Assembly (NCBI GenBank): GCA_018398805.1
Contig: JAGFBZ010002865.1
Span: forward strand, 143,496 to 207,495
Direction of reading: 5' to 3'
Origin: Hirundichthys speculiger
Lineage: Eukaryota; Chordata; Actinopteri; Beloniformes; Exocoetidae
DNA: 64,000 nt
Of this stretch, positions 1 to 10,545 are shown in pieces. The notes beneath the pieces were generated by a model. That model did no database searches and was not told the DNA's origin. It worked only from the letters and a program-made list of their open reading frames with translations. The stretch's first letter is position 1. Every line of letters starts with the position of its first letter. Position numbers and translations under genes: made by a program.

Positions 1-620
1 TGAAACGTTTTTCTTAAAAAAAAAATCTGCTTTTTTAATTGCACCTTATTTCCAGTAAAATTGTGATTTATTCCTTGATTTTATTTTTTTTAGTTAAAAA
101 ATCAAAACTTTTTTCACCAAACTTCAACTGTCTTTGTCCGGATATCAGGACTTTTATCACAAATTATCTCTCTTTTTTTTTTTTTAAATCAAAAATCTGT
201 ACATTTATGTCAAGAACTTGTGACTTTTTTTCTCATAACAAAAAAACATTTTTCTCCAAAAACTTAAAATTCTTTCTTTTTATTTACTTTTTTCACATTA
301 ACTTCAATTGCAGAATGGGGACTTTGTCTTTATTTAAAAAAATCAGCTTTTTTCCTGTAAAGATGTCTTTTTTTTGTCTTTTTTTAAATTATATTTTTAA
401 AAAGTAAAGTTGTCATATTTTATTGCATAATTATGACTTTTTTCTTTTAAAGAAAAAACATTTTTCTTGAAAAAGAATCAGTTTTTTTAAAAAAAAATTG
501 CACTTTATTTCCAGTAAAATTGTGGTTTATTACTTGATTTTTATTATTTAGTGAAAAATCTAAACTTTTTCACCAAAGTCGCAGCTTTTTTCTCGTTCAG
601 CTGCGTCTCCAAACATCAGA
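1..620. repeat. AT-rich degenerate repeat block 1 (cut by window start)
   Basis: The block is very AT-rich and made of drifting phrases such as 'ccagtaaaattgtg' and 'tttcaccaaa'. It contains an internal duplication about 455 bp apart: the stretch near 27-130 recurs near 475-590. It belongs by texture to the dispersed AT-rich family seen at 2.0, 4.3, 11.0, 14.3, 24.0, 41.3, 49.0 and 57.7 kb. The open frames in it show no protein-like composition. Confidence 0.7.
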
Positions 621-1612
621 ACTTTTTCAAAATGAACAAACTGTTTCATTAAAATTCTTGGAAAATCATGAACTTTTTCTCCAGAAATCGTGACTTGACT
701 CTCGTGAAACTGAAACCTTGGGTGGTCTTGATGTCCAGAGGTTCCTTCTTCTTCTGGTGGTGAAATCAAAGCCGGGTCCGGAGGAAGCAGAATAGTTGTT
801 TGTATCTTAGAGGGAAAGCGTCGGGCGGCTGATCCAGTAATCTGTAGATCAATCAGGATGATCAGGACTTTAATCAGGACTGTTGGAGAATCAACAGCAG
901 CTCAGTTCTTCTGTCCAGATAAGTCCCATCTGAGACGGGCTGAGTGGAGGAATCGTCCCCTGAAGTCATGAAAACACAGATGTGTGTGTGTGTGTGTGTG
1001 TGTCGGAGGTGTGAAACTGCAGGAGGACAGTGTGAGAACTTCGTACCCGACCCGTTCCTCATCAGCGGGAGGGTCAGAGGTCACGCTGCCTGGTTTTCAT
1101 TCTCCACCCTGGATGATCACTCTGGACCGGTTCGGTCACACCTCAGGCGTTTGAGTCAACACACCCTGAAAATCTTCTCACACTTCCTCCTCTCTGTCAT
1201 CATCCGACCTCCCGGATCTGCAGACGGTCCTTTAACAGAACCAGAGCCAGCGGAGCGAGACGTGACCCTGCTGGTTTAATCTGATCTTATCAGGCCGCCA
1301 GTTTCCAGCCTGAACTCATCGGTGACTGAAGCAGCTTGTGAACGATCGCTGATTAACGAGATGATGTGGTGACGTCAGTTTCATCCTCGTTCAGATAATT
1401 AAACACATTAATTAAGCTGAAGCAGACGAGGCTGATGGTCAGATGGTTTAACTCCACGTTAGCAGATTTAATGACAACAGGGAGGCGTCACATCGATTCA
1501 GTTCACTGCATCAAAAAAAACTCGTTTAGATATTTTTACATGCTGAAAACTTAAATCCATGTTGGACACGGTTCCTCCGGTTCTCCAGGTTCCAGCCTGA
1601 AGGGTTTTACTG
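621..1612. other. Unassigned sequence without recognised gene
   Basis: The base composition is ordinary, with a short TG microsatellite at 981-1003. Open frames are short, overlap on both strands and show no recognisable domain. I see no splice-bounded exon I would defend. Confidence 0.4.
981..1003. repeat. (TG)n microsatellite
   Basis: Uninterrupted TG dinucleotides over about 23 bases. Confidence 0.95.
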
Positions 1613-1978
1613 CTTCTCCTCCCCTGGTTCTGGTCCCTGGTTCCTTCTGTCCCTGGTTCCCTTCCTCCCTGGTTCCCTTCATCCCTGGTTCCCTCCATAC
1701 CTGGTTCCCTCCATCCCTGGTTCCTTCTGTCCCGGTTCCTTTCGTCAATGGTTCCCTCCATCCCTGGTTCCCTACGTCCCTGGTTCCCTACGTCCCTGGT
1801 TCCCTCCATCCCTGGTTCCCTCCATCCCTGGTTCCTTTCCTCCCTGGTTCCTTCTGTCCCTGGTTCCTTTCGTCAATGGTTCCCTCCATCCCTGGTTCCC
1901 TCCATCCCTGGTTCCCTTCATCCCTGATTCCTTCCATCCCTGGTTCCCTCCATCCCTTTTTCCCCATCAATGGTTCCA
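1613..1978. repeat. 15-16-bp minisatellite (tccctggttccctcca)
   Basis: About 23 units are built on 'ccctggttccctcca', with variants in the second half (ttctgt, ttcgtcaa, ctacgt, ttcatc). Several unit types recur as blocks, for example the 'ttcgtcaatggttccctcca' combination near 1740 and again near 1870, which suggests block duplication. The long minus-strand frames rich in EGTRD-like words are by-products of the repeat. Confidence 0.92.
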
Positions 1979-1984
1979 TGTGTC

Positions 1985-2530
1985 CTTGAACTATTTTTTG
2001 ACAGTCTTAATTTTATTCCAAAAAATGGCAGTTTTACAAAATTTGATATTTTATGAAAAAATCTTGATTTTTACAACAAAAACCTACGTTACTGCAAAAT
2101 TAGTGATTTTGAAAGAATCTTATTTTATGACGTAAATTTGAAATTATACAAAATTCACAATATTACACCATAAAGTCTTTATGTCATTAAAGTTTTCTGT
2201 TTTTTTAACTAAAACGTTGCAACGCAAGGTTAAAAAGTTGCAATTTTGCAAAATATTTGATTTAAATTTGACTTTTCCAAATAAAAGGAAATAAAATCAT
2301 CGTTAACATTACATGAAGTGATCATTTTGTGTCAAAAAGTGACAACTTTCTGAAATTTAACATTTTTATGGCAAAAACCTAATTTTTGCAACATAAATCC
2401 TGCGTTACTGCAAAATTTGTGCTTTTTCAGCAAAAATTCCTGAGTTTTATGACGTAAAGTTGCAGTTATATGAATTTTACGCTTGTAAATGTCATAAAGT
2501 TTTATTTATATATTATATTAATAAATAGCG
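1985..2530. repeat. AT-rich degenerate repeat block 2
   Basis: Phrases such as 'aaaaagttgcaattttgc' and 'tgacgtaaa' recur irregularly. No terminal repeats are visible. Same family by texture as the other AT-rich blocks. Confidence 0.7.
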
Positions 2531-4059
2531 TGTCCTCTCAGCTTCAGCTCCTGCCTCATAAACGTCCACGTCCTCTGATGTGGACACACGTCCTCTGATG
2601 TGGACACCACAGCTGATGGTTTTAACATCTGAGGAATGAAGGTAGAAGCCAAAAAAAGAGATAATAATTCATGCGTGAGAAGACGTTTAACAGTCCGGAT
2701 GATGGATTACTGACTATTCAATCAACAGTGACTCAAGTTGTTTCAGCTTTGCTTTCACAAACGCAGTTTTTATCTCCAGGAGAAGCATCCAGGTGAAGAG
2801 AGCGGAGCAGTAAAAAGGTCCATATTTCAGTCGGACCTCCATCAGCGCCGCACCGGTTCACCTCAGAACCAGCAGAGTTCAGCGGGTTTCCCTGCAGCCA
2901 GTCAACTCAGCTGGTCAGGTGTGAAAGTCTGACACCGTCTGACAAACACGCCCCCCGCGGGGAGGCGGGAGGGAGGTGGGGGGGGCCTCCCCCGAGGAGA
3001 GATGCCTCATGGGAAAAAAACAAACAACAACAACAAGCCTGTATCTGCAGCGTTATGAGCTCTGACAGTCTTCATTTGAGGCTACTAGTTATTTTAAAAA
3101 ATGGACTAAAGTCTCAACTTTAACCAGAACGTCTGCAACGCTGGGTCTGGTTCCCGCTGCAGCTGAAGGTCCGGCGGGTCACGGTTCTGGGTGAGGTCCC
3201 TTCAGGGACACAAAGACCGGCAGGTGTGAAGACGCGACGCCTGGCACCGTGAGAACTTCTCACCTCTGCGAGGAGACGCTCTGAGGTCGGAGGTGGACTT
3301 TGACGGGCTCAGCTGTCCGTCAGCAGGGAGGTCGGGAACCGAACCCAGGGTTCAGGTGCTGAACGCAGCTTCAGTCACAGCCTGGACTCACCTGCCCAGC
3401 GTCTGATGGATCCGGCCCGGAGATGATGCTCCTCTGTGGACCTCTGGACTTCTGGGAATCGCTGGAGACGCTTGTTTAGCTTGTTTAGCTTGTTTAGCTT
3501 GTTGTGGTTGTTGTAGCGGTGACCCGGTGACCCGGCGGGCCGGCGGGCCGGCGGGCCCCGTTTCCCAGAAGAACCTCTCTCTCTGGTCCAGGAACCTGAG
3601 CGGAGGTTTCCTCTGTCCAACGTCAGTAATTACAGCGGCTCTGATGTCTGAGGGACGCTGGCGGCAGCGAACGCAGCACCGACCGCAGTCCTCTGACTTC
3701 AAAACTGGACTTCTGCGAATTCAAATTAAATCAGATCAAAGAAAGACGCTGAATGTTACGGTAAAGTCCTTCTGGATCCTCTTCTGACGGCTCCGTCCAC
3801 CAGAACCGACCCTCGTCAGTCCGGTTTCCAGTTTCTGAAAGACGTCACGTCTGGATGGACGTTGTTCAAACACGTTTTCGACCGCATGCACGAGCTGCAG
3901 CAGAGACGCCGTCAGTGAGGACGGATTAAATTTACGTCCCTGCAGGGACGGGAGCTCAAGACGACTCAGTTAAATCACTGTAAAATATCAGATAATAAAC
4001 CTGCGTGTAGTAACTTTATAGCTACAGTCATAAAAGTCCTCGTCAGATTCTTTAGGAAC
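2531..4059. other. Unassigned mixed sequence with small tandem duplications
   Basis: The stretch holds a 20-bp direct duplication at 2569-2608 (cgtcctctgatgtggacaca), four copies of 'cttgtttag' at 3471-3504, and GC-rich reiterations 'gtgacccg' and 'gcgggccg' at about 3519-3558. Overlapping frames on both strands at 3375-3787 are low-complexity readings of these repeats. No gene recognised. Confidence 0.4.
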
Positions 4060-4290
4060 ACATGTGTCAAACATAAGGCCCGTGGGCCAAATGTGGCCCG
4101 TCACGTCATTTCATGTGGCCCTCGGGAGCTTGTGCATTATTGGCTTAAATTTTAAACCAATATTTTAAGACTTAAAAATAAGCTTACACCGCTCTAAAGG
4201 GCATATTGACAATAAACTACATCTCCCATCATGCCTTTCATCGTTACCCACAACGATAACGGTAGCTATGAGCAAGACGATTTTTTAGAA
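4060..4290 (+). mobile_element. hAT-like transposon end fragment, copy A
   Basis: The segment starts at 'cacatgtgtcaaac' and contains 'gcccgtgggccaaatgtggc', a word pair typical of the ends of vertebrate hAT elements of the Tip100/Charlie kind (family assignment from memory). It matches the copy at 14021-14255 closely. Both copies lose similarity just after 'caagacgatttttyagaact' and run into AT-rich repeat. No TSD was identified, so it is a truncated or composite copy. Confidence 0.55.
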
Positions 4291-4960
4291 CTGATGGACA
4301 ATTACAGACTAACCCCAACCTTTATAAGAAAGCAAATCTGAGACTTTTGTTTTATAACTGCAACATTTTACTATAAAATTCAGAATTTTGTAAAATGTTG
4401 TCGAATTTAATGTTGCAGCTTTTTGTAAAAGAATATCAAATTTTTCAAAATTTCAACTTTGACACAAAATTGCGGCTTGTGAATGTTGAATAATCAGAAC
4501 TTCCTGTCATGAAATCAAGAATTTTTGTCGTAAAATCACAATTTTTGTTGAGAAAAGCTACAGTTTTGTGAAAAATTTAAAAATTTTTTGCAAAATTCAA
4601 ACTTTATGTTGCAAAATTACAAATCTTGTTCAAAATTGTTGAATATTTTTATGACAGAAAATCTCCGACTTTGTGCCCTAAAATACATTTTCTGTAACTT
4701 TTTTTGTTATAAAAAAAATTGTCGTAAAATCTTAAACAAAATCACGACTTTAAAACATCAAAAAATGTCTTATTATGATAAAATCACAAAACTTACATGC
4801 AAAATTTCAGAACTTCACGTCAAGTTTTTGTATAATTACACAATTATGGTTGTAAAAAGCATTTTTGATTTAAAATTGTGACTTTTAAATGAATATCGCA
4901 CATTTTCATCATGAGACATTGACTTTCATAAAATTGTGAATTTTGTACTCTACAAATAAA
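4291..4960. repeat. AT-rich degenerate repeat block 3
   Basis: Phrases such as 'ttttgtcgtaaaatcaca' and 'ttgcaaaattacaaa' recur irregularly. The block lies directly downstream of hAT-like fragment A and ends just before a LINE fragment. The 97-residue frame here is lysine/asparagine-rich low-complexity translation, not a gene. Confidence 0.65.
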
Positions 4961-4971
4961 ACTGAACTGAA

Positions 4972-5115
4972 TTGAAGGAAGAGCTGGAGCAGCTGTGGAG
5001 GGTGAAGGCACCAGTGGTGCCAGTAACGATCGGGTTACTGGGAGCTGTGACCCCCAAACTGGACTGGAGGCTCCAGCAGGTACCAGGAACAACATCTGAG
5101 ACCTCCGTCCAGAAG
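4972..5115 (+). mobile_element. LINE (non-LTR retrotransposon) ORF C-terminal fragment
   Basis: The plus-strand frame reads 'EELEQLWRVKAPVVPVTIG' followed by 'LLGAVTPKL' and 'VPGTTSETSVQK'. I recognise this as the conserved tail found at the end of many fish non-LTR retrotransposon polyproteins; I do not assign the clade. Only about 48 residues are present. The reading leaves the family pattern immediately after 'SVQK', eight bases before the long hairpin at 5123. It is a dead 5'-truncated relic. A search against LINE consensus libraries would settle the family. Confidence 0.7.
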
Positions 5116-5122
5116 AGGGAAG

Positions 5123-5210
5123 ACTGGGACCTGATGGTTCTGCTGGATCTCAGCTGGTCCCAGTCTGACTGGGACCAGCTGAGATCCAGCAGAACCATCA
5201 GAGTCCCAGT
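5123..5210. repeat. Near-perfect 42-bp inverted repeat (hairpin)
   Basis: The left arm 5123-5164 pairs with the right arm 5168-5210 across a 3-base loop (ctg, 5165-5167). The inner 34 bp are perfect (5131-5164 with 5168-5201). One unpaired A at 5202 is followed by 8 more paired bases (5123-5130 with 5203-5210). It follows a LINE tail. It may be a replication template-switch palindrome; a small-RNA precursor is possible but unsupported. Confidence 0.95.
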
Positions 5211-5507
5211 AGAGGACCAGAGCTGGTTCTGTCCAGCAGAGTTAACTTCACTATTTTTATCTGCTGCTTCTGGAAGCTTTGAAACCTTTTTACATTCTGA
5301 TGAAACCTCACAGTGAACTTTGAAGTTAAGGTTTGAAATAATAATAAAAAAGAAACAGCTGCAGCATCACAGCTGGAGTAAACAGTCGCAGCTCTGACGG
5401 GAGGAACATGTGGTCGGCACGCTGGCGGAAATCAAACCATGACACAGAGGAAACGCCGCGTGTGTCATGTGGCGGCAGATCTGTGGGTGACGCTTTCTGT
5501 TTCACAA
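5211..5507. other. Unassigned sequence
   Basis: This is ordinary sequence between the hairpin and a CA microsatellite. I see no gene or repeat family in it. Confidence 0.35.
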
Positions 5508-5566
5508 CCCCCCCCCCCCACACACACACACACACACAACACACACACAAACACACACACAACACA
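5508..5566. repeat. C homopolymer plus (CA)n microsatellite
   Basis: A run of 12 C (5508-5519) leads into CA dinucleotides with occasional 'aac' interruptions. Confidence 0.95.
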
Positions 5567-5799
5567 GGGGAAGAAAATAATCAGAACAGGAAGACCAGCT
5601 CAGCGCTGATGTGAGTAAAACTGCTGCAGACGAACGGAGCATCATCCTCAGTTTAAATGAGTCCATGGGGGGGGGGGGTAACACTGAAACGTACGCCTGA
5701 GTGTCATCGGCGTACCTGCCCATGTGTGTCTTTAAACTGAGGCAAGAAGGATTCACACCTTCAAGCACTAGAAACATGCAGGTTTCCACCTGAGGGTGG

Positions 5800-5945
5800 C
5801 GCTGCCCGCCGGATCTCAGCCGCCGGCGCGGTGCAGAGCGGCGCTCGGTTTCAGTCCCGCCGCGGTCGGAGAGTCTGGCGGGCGGCGACGTCTCGGAGGG
5901 GAGAGACAGACGAGAGTCTGAAGGCACGGGGGGGCAGAGGTCGGG
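5800..5945. promoter_or_regulatory. CpG-dense segment, possible CpG island remnant
   Basis: CpG is frequent here (for example 'cgccggcgcggtg' and 'ggcgggcggcgacgtctcgg'), against a CpG-poor background. The segment lies just upstream of the rearranged hAT element. There is no attached coding sequence, so a promoter role is a guess. Some transposon ends are also CpG-rich. Confidence 0.25.
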
Positions 5946-5955
5946 TTTTCCTGCT

Positions 5956-6146
5956 CACGCCCTCGGCGGTGATGTCATCGGTGATGTCACACCGGCCGGC
6001 CTGCTTGTGCGTTTGCATCCAGTGTTGCCAGATCGGGCGGTGTGACATCACCGATGACATCACCGCCCAATCTGGCAACACTGGATGCAAACGCACAAGC
6101 AGGCCGCCGGCATGACATCACCGATGACATCACTACTGAGGGCGTG
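5956..6146. repeat. Inverted duplication of a hAT left end with its flank
   Basis: The arms at 5956-6040 and 6063-6146 are about 85 bp each, reverse complements with a handful of mismatches, separated by a 22-base spacer (6041-6062). Each arm carries the flank word 'tttgcatc' next to the hAT end 'cagtgttgccag'. A third, direct copy of the same end begins at 6172. This gives left ends in +, -, + orientation. Confidence 0.9.
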
Positions 6147-6171
6147 TCACACCGGCCGGCCAGCTTGCATC

Positions 6172-6714
6172 CAGTGTTGCCAGATCGGGCGGTTTCCCGC
6201 TACTTTTGGGCTACTTTTGATTACAGCTGACAGGAAAAAAAATGCATTGGGCGGGTTTACACAATTTAGGCTGCTTTTAACAACATCTGGCAGTTTTTTG
6301 TTTTTTTTAATATTGTGAAAACAGCACAACAAACTGTTATTTAATGGTTTAAAAACAGTACAAATACAAAATTCAGTATACTTCGCTCACTCGTGATGCG
6401 CTAACGTGACGTCACCTCAACAAACCTTAGTGCGCCGACGCACAAGTCTGAGGCAGAAGCCACGCCCTCTCAACTCAAAGTGCTAGGCTAATCTATTAGC
6501 TAAATCAGTAGGCTAGCATGCAGAAGTGGGGAAAATATAAGAAACTTTACCGGAAGGAATAAGAGACCGACCCTGATGCATTTAAATCCATGTTTATTCA
6601 AATATGAAATGTTTTCGTATGAAAACACTTATTGGGCGTTTTTTTTTTTCCTGAAGTGGGCGGGTTTTTGAACGCGATTGGGCGGAAATGGCTCAATCAA
6701 ATCTGGCAACACTG
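6172..6714. mobile_element. hAT-like non-autonomous transposon
   Basis: The ends are 'cagtgttgccagatcgggcg' on the left and '...atctggcaacactg' on the right, which are inverted. The 8 bases after the right end (tttgcatc, 6715-6722) match those before the left end at 6164-6171 (cttgcatc) in 7 of 8. They match perfectly those before the outer left end at 6020 (6012-6019). An 8-bp TSD and a CAG...CTG end are hAT hallmarks. No transposase frame is present. Confidence 0.8.
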
Positions 6715-6894
6715 TTTGCATCACCGAGGGTACTTGAGCATCACGACCCGAAACCCTCAATGTTCCTTTTCCTGTCGCTCTACTGGACCCGGATCCCTGA
6801 GGGGCGGATAAAGAAACGCTCGTTTATCCTGATGAAGTCTGCGACGCTTCTGCAGGTTCGGTTGAAACAAACAAGGAAAACGTTTGTCTAGAAC
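6715..6894. other. Flank between hAT-like element and 62/69-bp array
   Basis: No recognisable gene or repeat. Confidence 0.35.
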
Positions 6895-7210
6895 GAGGCC
6901 CTTATACAGCATCAGAGATGCTAACAGCTAACAGCTAACAGCCTGCTGCTCTTAGCTGTTAACAAGGCCCTTCTACAGCGCCAGAGATGCTAACAGCTAA
7001 CAGCCTGCTGCTGTTAGCTGTTAATGAGGCCCTTCTACAGCGTCAGAGACGCTAACAGCTAACAGCTAACAGCTTGCTGCTCTTAGCTGTTAACAAGGCC
7101 CTTCTACAGCGCCAGAGATGCTAACAGCTAACAGCCTGCTGCTCTTAGCTGTTAACGAGGCCCTTCTACAGCGCCAGAGATGCTAACAGCTAACAGTCTG
7201 CTGCTGTTTC
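6895..7210. repeat. 62/69-bp minisatellite, five copies in alternating lengths
   Basis: Units start at 6895, 6964, 7026, 7095 and 7157, giving periods of 69, 62, 69 and 62. The 7-bp difference is a third copy of 'taacagc' inside the unit. The alternation means the effective higher-order unit is 131 bp. Each unit carries 'gctgttaac' and 'ctaacagcctgctg', so every unit can fold on itself. Confidence 0.93.
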
Positions 7211-8224
7211 CTCCTTCAGTTATTGATTAGCCTGATCAGAGGTGGAGTAAAGAAAATCTGAATCGGGTTGAATCGGTATCAGCAACATGATCCAGCTAAC
7301 TGAGGCAACACGAGCTGCTTCAGCAGATGAGATTTAAAATCCCCCTGAAAGCGTTGGAGCGTGAAAAGTTATCTTATCTGACCGACTGAGACGGAGTTTA
7401 AAGTCCATCACGGAGCTTTTAGCCTTGAAATATGATCTGGAATAGAAAGTAAAAACCGGCAGAGGCCAAATAAACTGTTACGATTTGTCTTTATTCCAGG
7501 TTTTATTCTCCTGCAGCAGCTACAAACTGAATGATTTATGGCCTCGGCAAATCAAAACAATGCACCTGCTGCTAAAAAAGAAAAAAAAAAAGATCTGAAA
7601 CCTTCTGAGTTTCAGAGTCGAAACGCAGCTGCAGCAGTTTTTAACTTAAAGGAACTTAAAGGAAATAAAACAGAGGTTCAGATGCTTCATCTAACAGCTT
7701 CATGAAAGATAAATGCAGATCAGAGATCACATGGTTGTGTGTGTGTGTGTGTGTGTGTGAGTGTGTGTGTGAGTGTGCGTGTGTGTGTGTGGAGCTCTGC
7801 TGTAACTGGAAGTCACATGACTCTGCAGAGAAACCCCTTTACTTCCTCCCTCTGTGTCCATATATGGCAGCATCTTGTCTGACTGATGAAGTCACACCTC
7901 CTGCACGAGAAACACAATCGTGACTCACCCCCCCCCCCCCACCCCCCAACCCCCCCTTCCTCTCATTTCCCCCCCTTATCTCACCCCTCTCTCAATGTTC
8001 TTACTTTCTTTTTCCCATCATGCCGCTGCTGTCACCTGACCGGTGCCCTAAACTGCTCCTCGGTCTGATTTTCAGGAAACTAAACCTGGTGGACATTTTA
8101 ACACACCTGTCAGGTGAAGGACCGCCTCCACGTCTGCGTTCAGACGGATTTAAATCTCAGTATCATAGAGGGTCGTCCTCCCTCCCACTGAGTCTGCAAC
8201 TCTGCAACCTGCAGCTGCCGTCTT
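7211..8224. other. Unassigned sequence with GT and C-rich tracts
   Basis: The stretch contains an interrupted GT microsatellite at 7736-7791 and a C-rich tract at about 7927-7978. The remainder shows no domain, exon or transposon end that I can support. Confidence 0.4.
7736..7791. repeat. (GT)n microsatellite, interrupted
   Basis: GT repeats with 'ga' and 'gc' interruptions. Confidence 0.95.
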
Positions 8225-8875
8225 TTGTATCAGTTACAGCACAAGAAACGAACCGAACCGAGTTACCCGAACAGAACCGAGACAATCCAGCCCATAGTTG
8301 CTAACGTTAAAGTTGTCTAGCGTTGAATAAAACTTGATTTTCTTACCTAAAGTTGTCTTCTTCTACCGGTTCAGTTGCTACATAGGCTACGTGATGTAAA
8401 CAACAATGAATCCACGTCGTTATTTTCTTTGTGGATACAGATGCTATTGGTAGCAATGCTAACGCTAATAGCCTACACCGGTCAGGACGTGCCGTAAATA
8501 TGTTCTCTCATCCAGCGTTGTCATGTTGGCGATCCGTCGTGCTTTACAGCTGCCGGGCAAACCGCTAATAACACGCTAATAACACGCTACGGCAACACGG
8601 TTGTTTCATGACAAACACGCCACGTTAATGAATAATTAATTAAACTGCTCCCGAGTCCTGACATTAGCTGCCACCGCTAATATCTTTACCTCTCTGGAGT
8701 AAACGTGGACCCAGCCTGTCAGAGAGCACCGACCGGACCCGAGACTAACTGTACCGATTCAGACCCGAACCCGGAGTCACGTCTTTTGAACGGACCCGAG
8801 ACCCGATTCGGGTCGGAACCTCGAGGTTTCCAGGTTGTCGGGTCGTTCTGAAGACCTCTACTCCAGAATTATACA
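8225..8875. repeat. Probable dispersed repeat rich in 'acccga' words
   Basis: It opens with 'aaccgaaccgagttacccga' and closes with 'gacccgagacccgattcggg' and 'cgggtcgttctgaagacctc'. These complementary word sets near the two ends are typical of a fish DNA-transposon-like repeat. No TSD could be fixed, and the boundaries are approximate. Confidence 0.4.
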
Positions 8876-9065
8876 TGGAGGATTGAGTGTTAGATGAGTG
8901 GATGAGTGGTGTGAAATAAAATGTGCTTTTTGACTTCCAAACGGACCGACCCGCTCTGGTTCAAGGTTCTGGATTCTGGGTTCTGGGTTCACGGTGCAGA
9001 CTATTTGATCTGCTTGAAGAGCATCATCTTAACTGAGGTGAGAGATAAAACCTAGTGTTAAACTG

Positions 9066-10416
9066 AGTCAGATACGACGTTTTTAATTTAGTTTTTAGTT
9101 TAGTTTTTCCAAATTCAGTTAGTTTTAATTTGTTTTTAGAGCTGTTTTGCTAGTTTTTAATTCGTTTTTGTTTGAAATACTTAGTTTTAGTTTAGTTTTT
9201 ATTAGTATCAGTGTTAGTTTTAGTTTTATTTTGTAAATTAGGGTTGTAATTTTGGTTGGAGTGAAGCACTGAACTTTTTGAAGGCTATCGAATCACATAG
9301 TTGTGTTTACATTCTGGTCTCAATAAACATATTTATCAATGCGTCTTCCCTCTTGTGGTGATTCTGCGTATTTACTGACCAGCAGCTATCTGGTCTCCAT
9401 GGAAACAGTCCATTATAGTTGCTGTTTTCTCCCGTTCCTTCCCAACGCTGACTGGCCTGCAGCTGTAGCTTCTCTTTCCAGGGGGCTAGCTTAGGCTAGC
9501 TTATCCAGCTAGTCTTGGTTAGCCTTCTTTCCAGGGGGCTAGCTTAGGCTAGCTTATCCAGCTAGTCTTGGTTAGCTTTTCTTTCCAGGGGGCTTGCTTA
9601 GGCTAGCTTATCCAGCTAGTCTTGGTTAGCCTTCTTTCCAGGGGGCTAGCTTAGGCTAGTTTATCCAGCTAGTCTTGGTTAGGTTCTCTTTCCAGGGGGC
9701 TAGCTTAGGCTAGTTTATCCAGCTAGTCTTGGTTAGGTTCTCTTTCCAGGGGGCTAACTTAGGCTAGCTTATCCAGCTAGTCTTGGTTAGCCTTCTTTCC
9801 AGGGGGCTAGCTTAGGCTAGCTTATCCAGCTAGTCTTGGTTAGCTTCTCTTTCCAGGGGGCTAGCTTAGGCTAGCTTATCCAGCTAGTCTTGGTTAGCTT
9901 CTCTTTCCAGGGGGCTAGCTTAGGCTAGCTTATCCAGCTAGTCTTGGTTAGCCTTCTTGTGTGAGCTTTTCAAATGGACTTTCAGATTCGTGGGTTTTTT
10001 TCTTCTTCAGAAGTATTCCACACATTGTATCACCTGCTAGCTCTTCTACAACAAGGCACTTATTTTTATCGTTTAACACAGTCATAGTCAAAGAAATCCC
10101 AAATAGGACTGAGACGCTTTCTCCCAACTTTTGCCGCAGCCATCACTGCTGATCACTTTAGTTTTTTTTAATTTTTGCAGTTGTTGTTGTACGGCGGAGC
10201 GAAGTTAATAGATTTCAAACGTTTATGAGGAAAAAAAATTACAAACATGAAAACGAAGGACGTTCTTGACATTATTATAGTTAATTTTAGTTTGTTTTAT
10301 AAACACATAATACAGTTTCAGTTAGTTTTAAAAACTCTCGTTTTTTTTGAAAATTGTTTTTCAATTCTAGTTTTCGTTGTTTCGTTCCGTTTTCGTTAAC
10401 GATAATAACCTTGGCA
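9066..10416 (+). repeat. Dispersed repeat ending 'gataataaccttgg', interrupted by a minisatellite
   Basis: The left part (9066-9240) and right part (10240-10416) are both built of 'tttagttttagtttt' words and end at 'cgttaacgataataacctt', an end I have seen in fish interspersed repeats. Between them lies non-matching sequence with the 53/54-bp array. No transposase is visible. The classification is open. Confidence 0.45.
9475..9957 (+). repeat. 53/54-bp minisatellite, nine copies
   Basis: Unit starts at 'tttccaggggg': 9475, 9528, 9582, 9635, 9689, 9743, 9796, 9850 and 9904. The core is 'gctagcttaggctagcttat' followed by 'ccagctagtcttggttag'. Copies differ by only a few bases, so amplification is recent. 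A single copy with the same 14-bp left flank occurs in inverted orientation at 45925-45990. Confidence 0.95.
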
Positions 10417-10442
10417 GGTAACTGGGTTTGAGATCATGACGA

Positions 10443-10545
10443 GTATTGAAAGAAAAAGGGCTCTTACATTGAGCCTTGGGGAACCCCGGTAGTCACGGAT
10501 GAGTTGTTTGTCCTCGTCATGACACGTCTGGGCAGCTTTCCATTA
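10443..10545 (-). mobile_element. LINE reverse-transcriptase fragment (PQGS motif)
   Basis: The minus-strand translation reads 'TRTNNSSVTTGVPQGSM' and then a stop. 'GVPQGS' is the hallmark of reverse-transcriptase motif 4 in non-LTR retrotransposons, and the preceding S/T-rich stretch is usual in that position. The frame is broken directly after 'GSM', where the family normally continues. It is a short dead relic beside the dispersed repeat ending at 10416. Confidence 0.7.
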
